Positions 44,178 through 51,856 of a stretch of DNA of 64,000 bases are shown here, one piece after another. The stretch spans positions 101,453 to 165,452 of the forward strand of contig NZ_AEGR01000093.1 of NCBI RefSeq assembly GCF_000211835.1. Reading direction: 5' to 3'. Source of the DNA: Hylemonella gracilis ATCC 19624. Its GTDB lineage: Bacteria; Pseudomonadota; Gammaproteobacteria; Burkholderiales; Burkholderiaceae_C. The translations under genes and the position numbers were made by a program. A model generated the notes under the pieces. That model was given only the letters and a program-made list of their open reading frames with translations. It had not been told where the DNA came from and made no database searches. The first letter of the stretch is position 1. Every line of letters starts with the position of its first letter.

Positions 44178-44995
44178 ACTTCACCACGAACGAGCCGCCT
44201 TTCCACTTTCGCCAGGGCAAGCGCCCGCTGTTGATCTCCATGCCGCATGTGGGCACCCATGTGCCGCCCGCGCTGGCGCAGCGCCTGACCGAGGAAGCGC
44301 GCGGCGTGCCCGACACCGACTGGCACCTGGAGCGGCTCTACGACTTCGCCGACGAACTGGGTGCCTCGGTGCTCGTGGCCACGCATTCACGCTACGTCGT
44401 TGACCTCAACCGCCCGCCGGATGGCAGCAGCCTCTACCCCGGCCAGAGCGTGACCGGCCTGTGCCCGGTCGACACCTTCGACGACACACCGCTCTACCGC
44501 AACCCGGCCGAACAGCCAGATGCCGATGAAGTCGCCGCGCGCCGCGAAGCGATCTGGCGGCCTTACCACGCGCAGCTCGGCGCCGAACTCGCTCGCCTCA
44601 AGGCCGTGCACGGCGTGGCCGCCCTGTGGGACGCGCACTCCATCCGCTCGGTCGTGCCGCGCTTCTTCGAAGGCCGCCTGCCCGACCTCAACCTCGGCAC
44701 CGCCGACGGCGCCAGCTGCGACCCGGCCCTGGCCGAGCAACTGCTCGCGATCGGCCGTCAGGCGGGGCAGAGCGGCTACAGCGCCGTGCTCAACGGCCGC
44801 TTCAAGGGCGGCCACATCACCCGCCAACACGGCCAGCCTGCGCAGGGCGTGCACGCCATCCAGCTGGAGATGACGCAGGCCAGCTACATGATGGAGCAAC
44901 AGCCTTTCGACTACCTGCCTGAGAAAGCCGTGGGCATCCAGCCTTGGGTGCGGCGGATGCTGGAGGCGGTGCTGGCGTACGTTGAGAAGCGGTGA
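44174..44995 (+). CDS. hutG: N-formylglutamate deformylase
   Basis: Amidohydrolase of 273 residues giving glutamate and formate. Motifs: RPLLISMPHVGTHVPP, DTDWHLERLYDFADELGAS, SRYVVDLNRPPDG and GHITRQHG. ATGA coupling to hutF. It ends the operon and converges with ribH at a gap of only 15 bp with no clear terminator. Confidence 0.95.
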   Translation: MNFTTNEPPFHFRQGKRPLLISMPHVGTHVPPALAQRLTEEARGVPDTDWHLERLYDFADELGASVLVATHSRYVVDLNRPPDGSSLYPGQSVTGLCPVDTFDDTPLYRNPAEQPDADEVAARREAIWRPYHAQLGAELARLKAVHGVAALWDAHSIRSVVPRFFEGRLPDLNLGTADGASCDPALAEQLLAIGRQAGQSGYSAVLNGRFKGGHITRQHGQPAQGVHAIQLEMTQASYMMEQQPFDYLPEKAVGIQPWVRRMLEAVLAYVEKR

Positions 44996-45010
44996 CGCTG
45001 GTGAACCCGC

Positions 45011-45547
45011 TCAGGCCGGTTGCGCGCGGCGTCTGACCGAGGCCGCGTCGTTCAGCCTGGCGAGGCTGCGCAGCGTCTCCACGCAGGCGCGTGCGACTTC
45101 CAGGCCCTTCTTGACGAAGTGCTCACTGAAGAACTTGCGATGCTCCTCGTGTTCGTGAAAGTCGTGGGGCGTCAGAACGGCCGAGAAGATGGGCACGCTG
45201 GTTTGTAGCTGAACCTGCATCAGGCCATTGATGACCGCCGCTGCGACGAAATCATGGCGATAGATGCCGCCGTTGACCACCAGTCCGCAGGCGATGATGG
45301 CGTCATAGCCGCCCGTCGCGGCCAGGCTGAGCGCGTGCAGCGGAATCTCAAAAGCGCCAGGCACCTGAAAGTGTTCGACACGCGGTGGCGTGGTCCAACT
45401 TCGCAACAGCTCGGCACGTGCCGCCGCGACCGCGTTGGCGACGATGTCCTCGTGCCAGCGCGCGCTGAGGATGGCGATGCGCCGCGCATGCGAGCCTGCT
45501 GGCTCGGGCGCATCGAGAGTGGGGATGGTGGTGAGGATCTGATTCAT
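45011..45547 (-). CDS. ribH: 6,7-dimethyl-8-ribityllumazine synthase, RibH2 type
   Basis: Penultimate enzyme of riboflavin synthesis, 178 residues. Substrate-site stretches are RIAILSARWHEDIV, FQVPGAFEIPLHA, ACGLVVNGGIYRHDFVAAAVINGLM and VPIFSAVLTPHDFHEHEEH. The NGGIYRHDFV and LTPHxFHE forms match the second-type (RibH2) decameric synthases rather than the housekeeping RibH, which has G-x-T-x-H-F/Y and LTTDxxEQA. It stands alone behind an FMN riboswitch, so the cell probably has another rib locus. Length is longer than RibH1. Confidence 0.93.
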   Translation of the reverse strand: MNQILTTIPTLDAPEPAGSHARRIAILSARWHEDIVANAVAAARAELLRSWTTPPRVEHFQVPGAFEIPLHALSLAATGGYDAIIACGLVVNGGIYRHDFVAAAVINGLMQVQLQTSVPIFSAVLTPHDFHEHEEHRKFFSEHFVKKGLEVARACVETLRSLARLNDAASVRRRAQPA

Positions 45548-45578
45548 GGATGAACTCGCTGAGAGTGATGGCCAGAAT

Positions 45579-45790
45579 CAGGGCGCACGCGGAACCGCCG
45601 GGCGCGCCCTGCGGCGATCCCGGCTGACCACGCGATCTCTTTCATCCGGACTGTCACCGTCGGCTCTGGCATCGCACCAGATCTGCTGACCCCGGCGTCC
45701 ACAAGGGCGGATGCCGGGCGCTCGCGGGCTTTTGCAGTTGCCTGCAATTACCGCCGGTGGGGAATTGCACCCCGCCCTGAGAACGCTGCC
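45579..45790 (-). promoter_or_regulatory. FMN riboswitch (RFN element) upstream of ribH
   Basis: Read on the minus strand from about 45790, the conserved RFN blocks occur in order: GGGCGGGGTGCAATTCCCC, ACCGGCGGT, GCCCGCGAGC, GCCGACGGTGACAG and TCCGGATGAAAGAGA ending at 45636. Between the aptamer and the ATG at 45547 there is a hairpin with an 8-bp stem (CAGGGCGC at 45579-45586 with its complement at 45604-45611) that could be part of the expression platform. Repression by FMN is known for the class. Confidence 0.95.
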
Positions 45791-46091
45791 GACCACGAGG
45801 ATCGGCGGGTGCATTCTAGTGAGGTGTCATGGGTGCAGTGCCAGCGACTGGGGTCGATGCGCATTTCCCTGCCATGCAATAGCGATCAATAGATTGATCG
45901 CACCCTTGACGCCTGTCCAGTCTGGAGAGGAGTAGGGGGTCTTGCGATAAGCCGTGGTGGCAATTCGAAAAAATGCCACGCCCATCTCCTCTTATCCGTA
46001 GAAGCTCTTACGGACGGACGAGGCCGAACCTGCCAACACAAGATGGGCCCACACAAGAAAGATTAATCAACCTCTTGCTGTTGTGGGGGAG
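45791..46091. other. Gene-free stretch between FMN riboswitch and cassette gene
   Basis: No convincing reading frame. The stretch contains a dyad GCGATCAATAGATTGATCGC at 45881-45900 and becomes lower in GC toward the cassette gene. I see no attC at this side of the cassette gene, so its downstream recombination site seems to be lost or degenerate. Confidence 0.5.
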
Positions 46092-46631
46092 TCAGTATGG
46101 GGGTTGGGTTTCAATGGACTGCTGCGAATTGACAGGCGCAGGCACCGCGTGCTGTGCAGGAGGACTACCCTTCAGTGCAGCGTAGAGTGGTGTTTCGGAG
46201 AAGGCAACCCCGCCCATAAATGCCGCGAGTAGCAATCCCAACAGCCAAGCATAGAAGGAGACAGGCGTATGCTCGTAGAGCCATTTAATGGTGAGCTTGT
46301 TTGGCAACTCAGGATCCCCAGACTTTGGCGCAATTGCGTTGCTGGTAGCAACCTGCTGTGTGACTGACAACTCTAAAGTGACCACTGCTTGGTTTAGCAA
46401 GCCAATGGCGCGATTGATGCTTCCTGTTGCGTCGTTTGGGCTGCCCAACTTGGATGAGACATCTGCGGTACGGACTGTCTGCTTGAACTCCGATTGAATC
46501 GTGGAATCGAACGACAGCAGGGGAGCAACTTGGTCGGACCAGCGCAGGAATTCGGTATGACTGGGAAATGGTGACGAGCCACCACGCTCAAGCTGGAGTT
46601 TTTTTAGCGCTTCAAGCACCGACTTATTCAT
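46092..46631 (-). CDS. Hypothetical membrane protein in an integron-type cassette
   Basis: Unrecognised protein of 179 residues. The first 110 residues are soluble and mostly helical (MNKSVLEALKKLQLERGG, then FLRWSDQVAPLLSFD and INRAIGLLNQAVVTLEL). One transmembrane helix follows at about residues 126-145 (FYAWLLGLLLAAFMGGVAF) and then a Pro/Gln-rich tail. GC is clearly lower than in neighbouring genes. The ATG lies 7 bp after a GTTAGGC core site, exactly where an integron cassette gene would begin. Function unknown. Confidence 0.65.
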   Translation of the reverse strand: MNKSVLEALKKLQLERGGSSPFPSHTEFLRWSDQVAPLLSFDSTIQSEFKQTVRTADVSSKLGSPNDATGSINRAIGLLNQAVVTLELSVTQQVATSNAIAPKSGDPELPNKLTIKWLYEHTPVSFYAWLLGLLLAAFMGGVAFSETPLYAALKGSPPAQHAVPAPVNSQQSIETQPPY

Positions 46632-46638
46632 ACATGAG

Positions 46639-46696
46639 GCCTAACGCCTAAGCTCTGCGGCTGCCTTAGGCCGTTCGCTCGAGCGCAAAGTTAGAA
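46639..46696 (-). repeat. attC-like integron recombination site
   Basis: On the minus strand the 58-bp element starts TTCTAAC (R'' core), continues with TTTGCGCTCGAGCGAAC and ends GCTTAGGC then GTTAGGC (R' core, GTTRRRY). Inner arms give the usual folded structure, including GCCTAAG/CTTAGGC. The start codon of the next gene is 7 bp downstream. This matches attC sites of chromosomal cassettes, but no integrase gene is in the window. Reading frames that run through it end in SNFALERTA, a tail seen in many cassette-encoded proteins. Confidence 0.7.
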
Positions 46697-46860
46697 ATTT
46701 GCGCGGCATATCTGGGAAGACCTTCGTACCGAGGCGTTGGATCTAGTGTGTCGCCGCCACGCCCCTGAAAAACCAGGAAACCCGGCGAAAGTACGGAGCA
46801 AAGCCGGCGCCAAATCCGTCGGCAGTGGGGCAACACGTTTGCCGCTTCAGGCCGCCCCAA
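46666..46860 (-). CDS. Small cassette-type reading frame ending in attC
   Basis: Frame of 64 residues beginning with a TTG and ending PRYAAQISNFALERTA, where the last residues are encoded by the attC site. This C-terminus is the usual signature of an open frame running into attC. The N-terminal part is Arg/Pro-rich and the start is uncertain, so this may be only the end of a decayed cassette gene. No function. Confidence 0.35.
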   Translation of the reverse strand: MGRPEAANVLPHCRRIWRRLCSVLSPGFLVFQGRGGDTLDPTPRYEGLPRYAAQISNFALERTA

Positions 46861-46962
46861 GTTGCGGCCTTGCTTTTGTCGGGCTGCCTTTCGAGGTGTC
46901 CGTGGGCCGAAACTTAACCGGAGCTGGCTCGCGCAGCAGGCTCGACAGAGCCTGCCCCGAAC

Positions 46963-47109
46963 TCACTTGTTCTTCATCTTCCCCTTGGGCATCACCGCCG
47001 TGGTGGGCGGGACGGGGCGGGTGGACACGGACGAGGATTCCGGCGGAGGGCTGGTGTCCTTCTTGGGTTTCTTCGCCATCTTGTCGTTGCGTTGTACGCC
47101 TTTGGGCAT
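46963..47109 (-). CDS. Small basic protein, 48 residues
   Basis: Short gene with an excellent Shine-Dalgarno (AGGAGG about 5 bp before the ATG at 47109). The product starts MPKGVQRNDKMAKKPKKD, is rich in Lys, Pro and Ser and ends MPKGKMKNK. Short proteins beginning MPKGxQRxxKxAKKPKK are widespread in proteobacteria; they are basic and probably nucleic-acid or ribosome associated, which is a guess from charge only. Confidence 0.8.
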   Translation of the reverse strand: MPKGVQRNDKMAKKPKKDTSPPPESSSVSTRPVPPTTAVMPKGKMKNK

Positions 47110-47166
47110 GGTGCCTCCTGGTGGGGTGGTTGGGTTCGCGCGATCTTAAGTCCGGCGCGGCGCGAA

Positions 47167-48585
47167 TCAAGCGGGCTGGTGCAAATCCCCGGCGTGGCGG
47201 GTCGCGTGGTGTTGCGCCCACACCAAGGCCCCCAGTCCCAGCAGGCACAGACCCAGCATCAGCCACAGGCCGTTGCGGTAGGCGGCGGCTGGGGTCCACA
47301 TCACGCCCAGTAGCCAGGGCGTGGCGGCGCGGCTCAGGGCCTGGGGCAGGCCCAGCGCGCCGTTGAGGCTGGCGGCCTGGCCGCGGTCCACGTACTCGGC
47401 CACGGCCGTGCCCTTGACGATGGTGAGCATGCCGTTGCCCAGGCCGTAGAGGGCGACGAAGAGCAGCACCAGGCCGATCTGCACCGACAGCGCGTAAGCC
47501 GCGAAAGGCGCGGCCAGCAGGGGGGCGAGCAGCAGCGTGAGCAAGGCCAGCGGCACCAGGGTGGGGATGATGCGGTTGACGGTGTGCAGGCTCCAGCGTG
47601 CCTCGAAGAAAAAGAGCAGGGCACGCCCCGCCACCTGCACCACGCCGATCAGCGCCGGCGCCAGGATGGCCCAGGCTTCGGGCAAGCCGTAGCCGCGCAG
47701 CAGGCTGACCAGGTGCGGCGGGATGGCGGCGACCACGCCCATGAAGAGCACGATGAACAGGCCCACCAGCAGGTAAGGCGCGCTCAGCAGGTGCTGGCGC
47801 AAGGTGGACGGGTGGGTGGGCGGCTTCCCCGCGCTTGCCTTCTCTTCTTGCAGGTCGTAGTCGCCGCGCTTAGGTCCCGGCTTTGCGGACCGCGCCTTGA
47901 CGGTGCCGTGTTCTGGCCGTGGCGCACCGCGCAGCACACGCCAGTGGATGGGCGCGCAGACCAGCAGGTGCAGGGCGGCCAGCGGCCACAGCGCATGCCG
48001 CCAGCCTAGGGCGTGGATGAGCCCGGCGATGAGCGGGATGAAGACCGTGCTGGCCAGCCCGCCCAGGAAGGTGACGATGATGATGGCGCGGCGGAAGTCT
48101 TGCGGGTAGCGGCGGATGATGACCGCGAAGACCGGCGGGTACAGCGCACCGGCCAGGCCCACGCCCAGCAACACCCAGACGGCGTGAAAGGCCGCGAGGC
48201 TGTCCACTTGGCTGTGCAGCAGCAAGCCCAGGGCCAGCAGCAGCGAGCCGCCGACCATCACCGCGCGCTCATGGCCCTGGTCGATCCAGCGCCCCACGGG
48301 CCAGGCCATCAGACCCTCGGCCAGCAGTGCCAGGCTGAAGCCCAGCGAGGTTTGTGCGCGGGTCAGGCCCAAATCCCGTTCCACTGGCTCCAGCAGCAGG
48401 CCGAAGAGGTAGAACACGCTGCCCCAGCTGATCAGTTGCGCCAGAGACAGCCAGCCGATGAAGCGCCCGGGCGGTGGTGGTGGCAAAGGGGCAGGGGGCG
48501 AGGTGCGAGGCGCGGTGGGGGAAGTCGGGGAGGCCGCAGAAGCAGGGTATTGCGGCGAAGTGCTGCGCGTGGGCATGGGGCTCAT
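47167..48585 (-). CDS. MFS transporter, monocarboxylate-type
   Basis: Major facilitator of about 472 residues with twelve predicted helices. After a Pro/Ser-rich cytoplasmic N-terminus of about 40 residues come IGWLSLAQLISWGSVFYLFG and ERDLGLTRAQTSLGFSLALLAEGLMAWPVGRWIDQGHERAVM, which has the loop 2-3 G-x3-D-x-G-x-R/K-type motif. A charged loop of about 45 residues divides the two halves. The start is MSPMPTRS at 48585 or the ATG at 48603. Substrate unknown. It is divergent from another MFS gene. Confidence 0.9.
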   Translation of the reverse strand: MSPMPTRSTSPQYPASAASPTSPTAPRTSPPAPLPPPPPGRFIGWLSLAQLISWGSVFYLFGLLLEPVERDLGLTRAQTSLGFSLALLAEGLMAWPVGRWIDQGHERAVMVGGSLLLALGLLLHSQVDSLAAFHAVWVLLGVGLAGALYPPVFAVIIRRYPQDFRRAIIIVTFLGGLASTVFIPLIAGLIHALGWRHALWPLAALHLLVCAPIHWRVLRGAPRPEHGTVKARSAKPGPKRGDYDLQEEKASAGKPPTHPSTLRQHLLSAPYLLVGLFIVLFMGVVAAIPPHLVSLLRGYGLPEAWAILAPALIGVVQVAGRALLFFFEARWSLHTVNRIIPTLVPLALLTLLLAPLLAAPFAAYALSVQIGLVLLFVALYGLGNGMLTIVKGTAVAEYVDRGQAASLNGALGLPQALSRAATPWLLGVMWTPAAAYRNGLWLMLGLCLLGLGALVWAQHHATRHAGDLHQPA

Positions 48586-48755
48586 TATGATGAACGCCTG
48601 CACTGGCCCGGCGGCTCGGCGGCCCGCGCGCCGCTCACGCCATGTGCTGCTGGCCTATTTCGCATCGGTTTCTGTTTCTGTTTTCGTATCCGCACCCTCG
48701 CGCTGTTCCTTGAGATGCACCGAGGGCTGTCTCTTGTTGTTTGCTTCCCCGCCCC

Positions 48756-49970
48756 ATGTCCACACTCAGCGCCTCCACGCGTCGCAGCGTTTTGTTGTTG
48801 TCTTGCGCCACGTTCTCCAGCATGGCCGTGCAGCGCCTGTGCGATGCCATGCTGCCCGAGCTGTCGCGTGAATTCAACGTGGGCCTGGCCGAGGCGGCGC
48901 GCACCATCTCCTTCTTCGCCGTGGTTTACGGCCTGTGCCAGTTGTTCTACGGCCCGCTGGGTGACCGGCTCGGCAAGTTCCGCGTGGTCACTTGGGCCAC
49001 GCTGGGCTGCAGCGCGGGCTGCGTGCTGGCTGTGTTCGCGCTGGGGTTGGACATGCTGGTGGCCGCGCGCATGCTCACGGCGCTGGGCGCGGCGGCCATC
49101 ATTCCGCTGTCCATGGCCTGGATCGGCGACAACGTGCCCTATGCCCAGCGCCAGGAAACCCTGGCCAAGCTCGCCCTGGGCACCACGCTGGGCCTGACCA
49201 GCGGGCAGGTCTTCGGTGGCCTGTTCACCGACACCCTGGGCTGGCGCTGGGCCTTCGTGCTGATGACCTTGTTGTTCGGCGTGGCCGGTGTGCTGCTCTG
49301 GCGCGAGGGCCGGCGCATGGCGCGCCAGCAAGGGGGCAGCGCGCAGGCGCCACAAGGCGAGGCACCCCGACTGGGTTTCGTCACGCAGGCCTGGGCCATC
49401 GTCACCGGGCGCTGGTCGCGCGTGGTGCTGATCGTGGCCTTGATCGAAGGCGCCACGGGTTTTGGCGCGCTGGCCATCTGGGCCACCCACTTGCACGAGG
49501 CGCTGGGCCTGAGCCTGAGCGCGGCGGGCGTGGTGGTGGCGCTGTTTGGGCTGGGCGGTGTGCTCTACATGGTCACGGCGCGCTGGCTGATCCCGCGCCT
49601 GGGCGAGGCCGGTCTGGTGCGTCTGGGCGTGTCCTTGCTGGGGCTGGGCGCGCTCGTCGTCGCCTATACGCCCCTGGCCTGGCCGGCGGCGCCGGCCTGC
49701 CTGGCGGCGGGTTTCGGCTTCTTCATGCTGCACAACACCATGCAAACCAATGCCACGCAGATGGCGCCCGCCGCGCGCGGCACGGCCGTGTCCCTGTTCG
49801 CGGCCTTTCTCTTCATTGGCCAATCCATCGGCGTGCTGCTGGCCGCGGCGCTCGCCGCCCGGCTGGGCTCGGCCCCGACCATCGCCGGGGCTGGGGTCAT
49901 TCTGTGCGCCTTGGGCTGGGGCTTCGCGGTTTTGTTGCGCCGCCGGCATCTGCCTGCCGAAGCCGTGTGA
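48756..49970 (+). CDS. MFS transporter, Bcr/CflA-like
   Basis: Major facilitator of 404 residues with twelve predicted helices. The N-terminal half has LPELSREFNVGLAEAARTIS and the loop motif GPLGDRLGKFRVV; residues 105-150 contain TALGAAAIIPLSMAWIGDN. The ATG at 48756 is preferred to 48741. Close to drug-type exporters of the DHA1 group, but the substrate is unknown. Its end is 49 bp from the comM remnant. Confidence 0.9.
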   Translation: MSTLSASTRRSVLLLSCATFSSMAVQRLCDAMLPELSREFNVGLAEAARTISFFAVVYGLCQLFYGPLGDRLGKFRVVTWATLGCSAGCVLAVFALGLDMLVAARMLTALGAAAIIPLSMAWIGDNVPYAQRQETLAKLALGTTLGLTSGQVFGGLFTDTLGWRWAFVLMTLLFGVAGVLLWREGRRMARQQGGSAQAPQGEAPRLGFVTQAWAIVTGRWSRVVLIVALIEGATGFGALAIWATHLHEALGLSLSAAGVVVALFGLGGVLYMVTARWLIPRLGEAGLVRLGVSLLGLGALVVAYTPLAWPAAPACLAAGFGFFMLHNTMQTNATQMAPAARGTAVSLFAAFLFIGQSIGVLLAAALAARLGSAPTIAGAGVILCALGWGFAVLLRRRHLPAEAV

Positions 49971-50019
49971 GTGTGCCGTTGCGCAGGCAAGCGTAGCTGC
50001 GCAGCAAGTTGAGCGTGAC

Positions 50020-50613
50020 TCAGGGTTGGGCCAGTGCGGGACGGTACTGCAGGGCCTCGGCGACATGCTCCGTGCCGATGCGTTCGGCGCCGTCCAGGTC
50101 CGCAATGGTGCGCGCCACCCGCAGGCTGCGGTGCAGGCCACGCCCGCTCCAGCCCAGACGCTCGGCCGCCTGGCGCAGAAAGCCGAGGGCGTTGTCGTCG
50201 GCGTGAGCGTGGCGCTCCAACTCCTGGGGCCCCAGGTCTTGGTTGATCCGGCCCTGGCGGGCATGGGCCCGCGAACGCGCGGCGATGCAGCGCGCGCGCA
50301 CGGTGGCGGAAGATTCGGCGGCACCCGTGCCCAGCAGTTCACCGGGGGGCAGGGCGTTCACGCCCACGTGCAAATCAATGCGGTCCAGCAGCGGCCCGGA
50401 CAAACGCGCTTGGTAGCGCTTGATCTGGTCGGGCGTGCACCGGCAGGACCGCGTGCCGCTGCCCAGGTGGCCGCAGGGGCAGGGGTTCATCGCGGCGACG
50501 AGCTGGAAGCGCGCGGGAAATTCCGCTTGGCGTGCCGCGCGGGCGATGCGGATGCGCCCGGTCTCCAGGGGTTCGCGCAGCGCTTCGAGTGCGCTGCGCG
50601 AGGTCTCGGGCAT
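50020..50613 (-). pseudogene. comM: comM (yifB, Mg-chelatase-like ATPase) 3' remnant, interrupted by a mobile element
   Basis: The frame matches the last 197 or so residues of a roughly 510-residue ComM/YifB protein: RSALEALREPLETGRIRIARAARQAEFPARFQLVAAMNPCPCGHLG, then the Cys-rich loop, RLSGPLLDRIDLHVGVNALP, and the C-terminal domain with LGWSGRGLHRSLRVARTIADLDG. Similarity starts abruptly at the PE of the LPEFSR-type motif (about 50613); Walker A and B are gone. The rest is not in the window. Adjacent recombinase genes show the break is an insertion. comM promotes branch migration during natural transformation, so that function is likely lost. Confidence 0.85.
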
Positions 50614-50695
50614 TACCTGGATTTTCATGTCTGTTGCTTTCCTGCGCCAGGTGAGACGTGTAGTCTGGTGGCAATAGCTCACAAGGGTCAACGCC

Positions 50696-51856
50696 ATGGG
50701 AAGCGGATTTGTCATTAGAAAGTTCAACCCGTCAGAGTACTTTGGCACTGAAGAGCGACTGCGCGCACTTTCCGCTGAAATGCTGGCGCACCCGATGGAA
50801 AAGGGCCAATTCCTGCAGTTCTTCCATGTGCCTCTTTGCTTCATCGAGAGGCAAGGGCAGATACATCGAGAAGGTAGCCTCTTTTTGGTGCATGTCTCGG
50901 TTAATAGCCGTAGCCATCACGGAGATACGGTGCACACATATGCGAAGAGTCTGGTGCCTTGGTTGACCTATCTGGAAGAACGCGCAGTTGATCTTCATGA
51001 TGTAACAGAAGAGCATTTCAGCGCGTATAGAAATCAATTAGTGCGCGTTGCAGAGCTCTCATCTAGCGCGACGAACCTGAGAATTCAGGTGGCAAGCTAC
51101 TTTCACCTTTGGGGGCAAACAACTACCAAGGCCCCAAGCCCGCTCGGCGAGTACCTAGTTGCAAGGTCTGAGCGTCGAACTGCAGATTGGCGAAGACGTC
51201 TTAGCCCACTCATAGAGCATAAGGAACCGCGCTATCTCGGCCTGGAAGCTTGGGTGCGGATACGAGAAAGTAGCGCGCAGCCTTGGCGGCTGATGTTCTG
51301 CTGGGCAATTTGCACGGGGCTGCGTCGATGGGAAATTTGCAACCTTAGATTGGCTGATCTGGATTTATTGCTACAGGATATTCAACCTGATGTTCCTGCA
51401 ATTGTGTTCTCTCCAGTTCGGAAGGGTGGAAAGCGGCGGAATGTGTATGTGCCCATTGGCTTGATTCGTGAGACCAAGTGGTGGGTTGACTGTGAGCGCC
51501 CGCTAAGTGGAGGCTCTGATCCCCGCGGCTACATATTTGTCAGCAAGCGAGGAGGACAAATTGAGCGCAACTATTTTTCACGGGCCTTTCGCGCAGTGGC
51601 GAATCGCGCCGAGACCACGGCGACCTTACATCACCTGCGGCACGCTTTCGCAATGATGGTGTTGGATTGGTTACCCGACATTACCAAAGTGGACCGTGGA
51701 ATCAATCCACTGAAAATCATCCAGGAACTTTTGGGCCACGCTAGTCAGGAGACCAGCGAGGTGTACTTGAGGGCAAAACGGGGGTTTGAAGAGGCTACAG
51801 CTGCATATCTGGGGCAAAAGTTTCTGAGAGAGGGCGCCAATGGCAAATCGCCTTGA
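50696..51856 (+). CDS. Tyrosine recombinase 1 of a trio (TnpA-like)
   Basis: Site-specific recombinase of 386 residues, first gene inside the island, starting about 80 bp from the comM break. Catalytic residues of the tyrosine recombinase family are intact: R210 (ICTGLRRWEI), H312 and R315 (LHHLRHAFAM), H348 (LLGHAS) and nucleophile Y357 (TSEVYLRA). The N-terminal 170 residues form the SAM-like core-binding domain. Overlaps the second recombinase gene by 17 bp. GC is far below that of the flanking host genes. Confidence 0.93.
   Translation: MGSGFVIRKFNPSEYFGTEERLRALSAEMLAHPMEKGQFLQFFHVPLCFIERQGQIHREGSLFLVHVSVNSRSHHGDTVHTYAKSLVPWLTYLEERAVDLHDVTEEHFSAYRNQLVRVAELSSSATNLRIQVASYFHLWGQTTTKAPSPLGEYLVARSERRTADWRRRLSPLIEHKEPRYLGLEAWVRIRESSAQPWRLMFCWAICTGLRRWEICNLRLADLDLLLQDIQPDVPAIVFSPVRKGGKRRNVYVPIGLIRETKWWVDCERPLSGGSDPRGYIFVSKRGGQIERNYFSRAFRAVANRAETTATLHHLRHAFAMMVLDWLPDITKVDRGINPLKIIQELLGHASQETSEVYLRAKRGFEEATAAYLGQKFLREGANGKSP

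Noticed and set aside
46639..46696. Ordinary terminator for the GCCTAAG/CTTAGGC hairpin
   Set aside because: There is no T-tract on either side, while the core sites and distance to the start codon match an attC.
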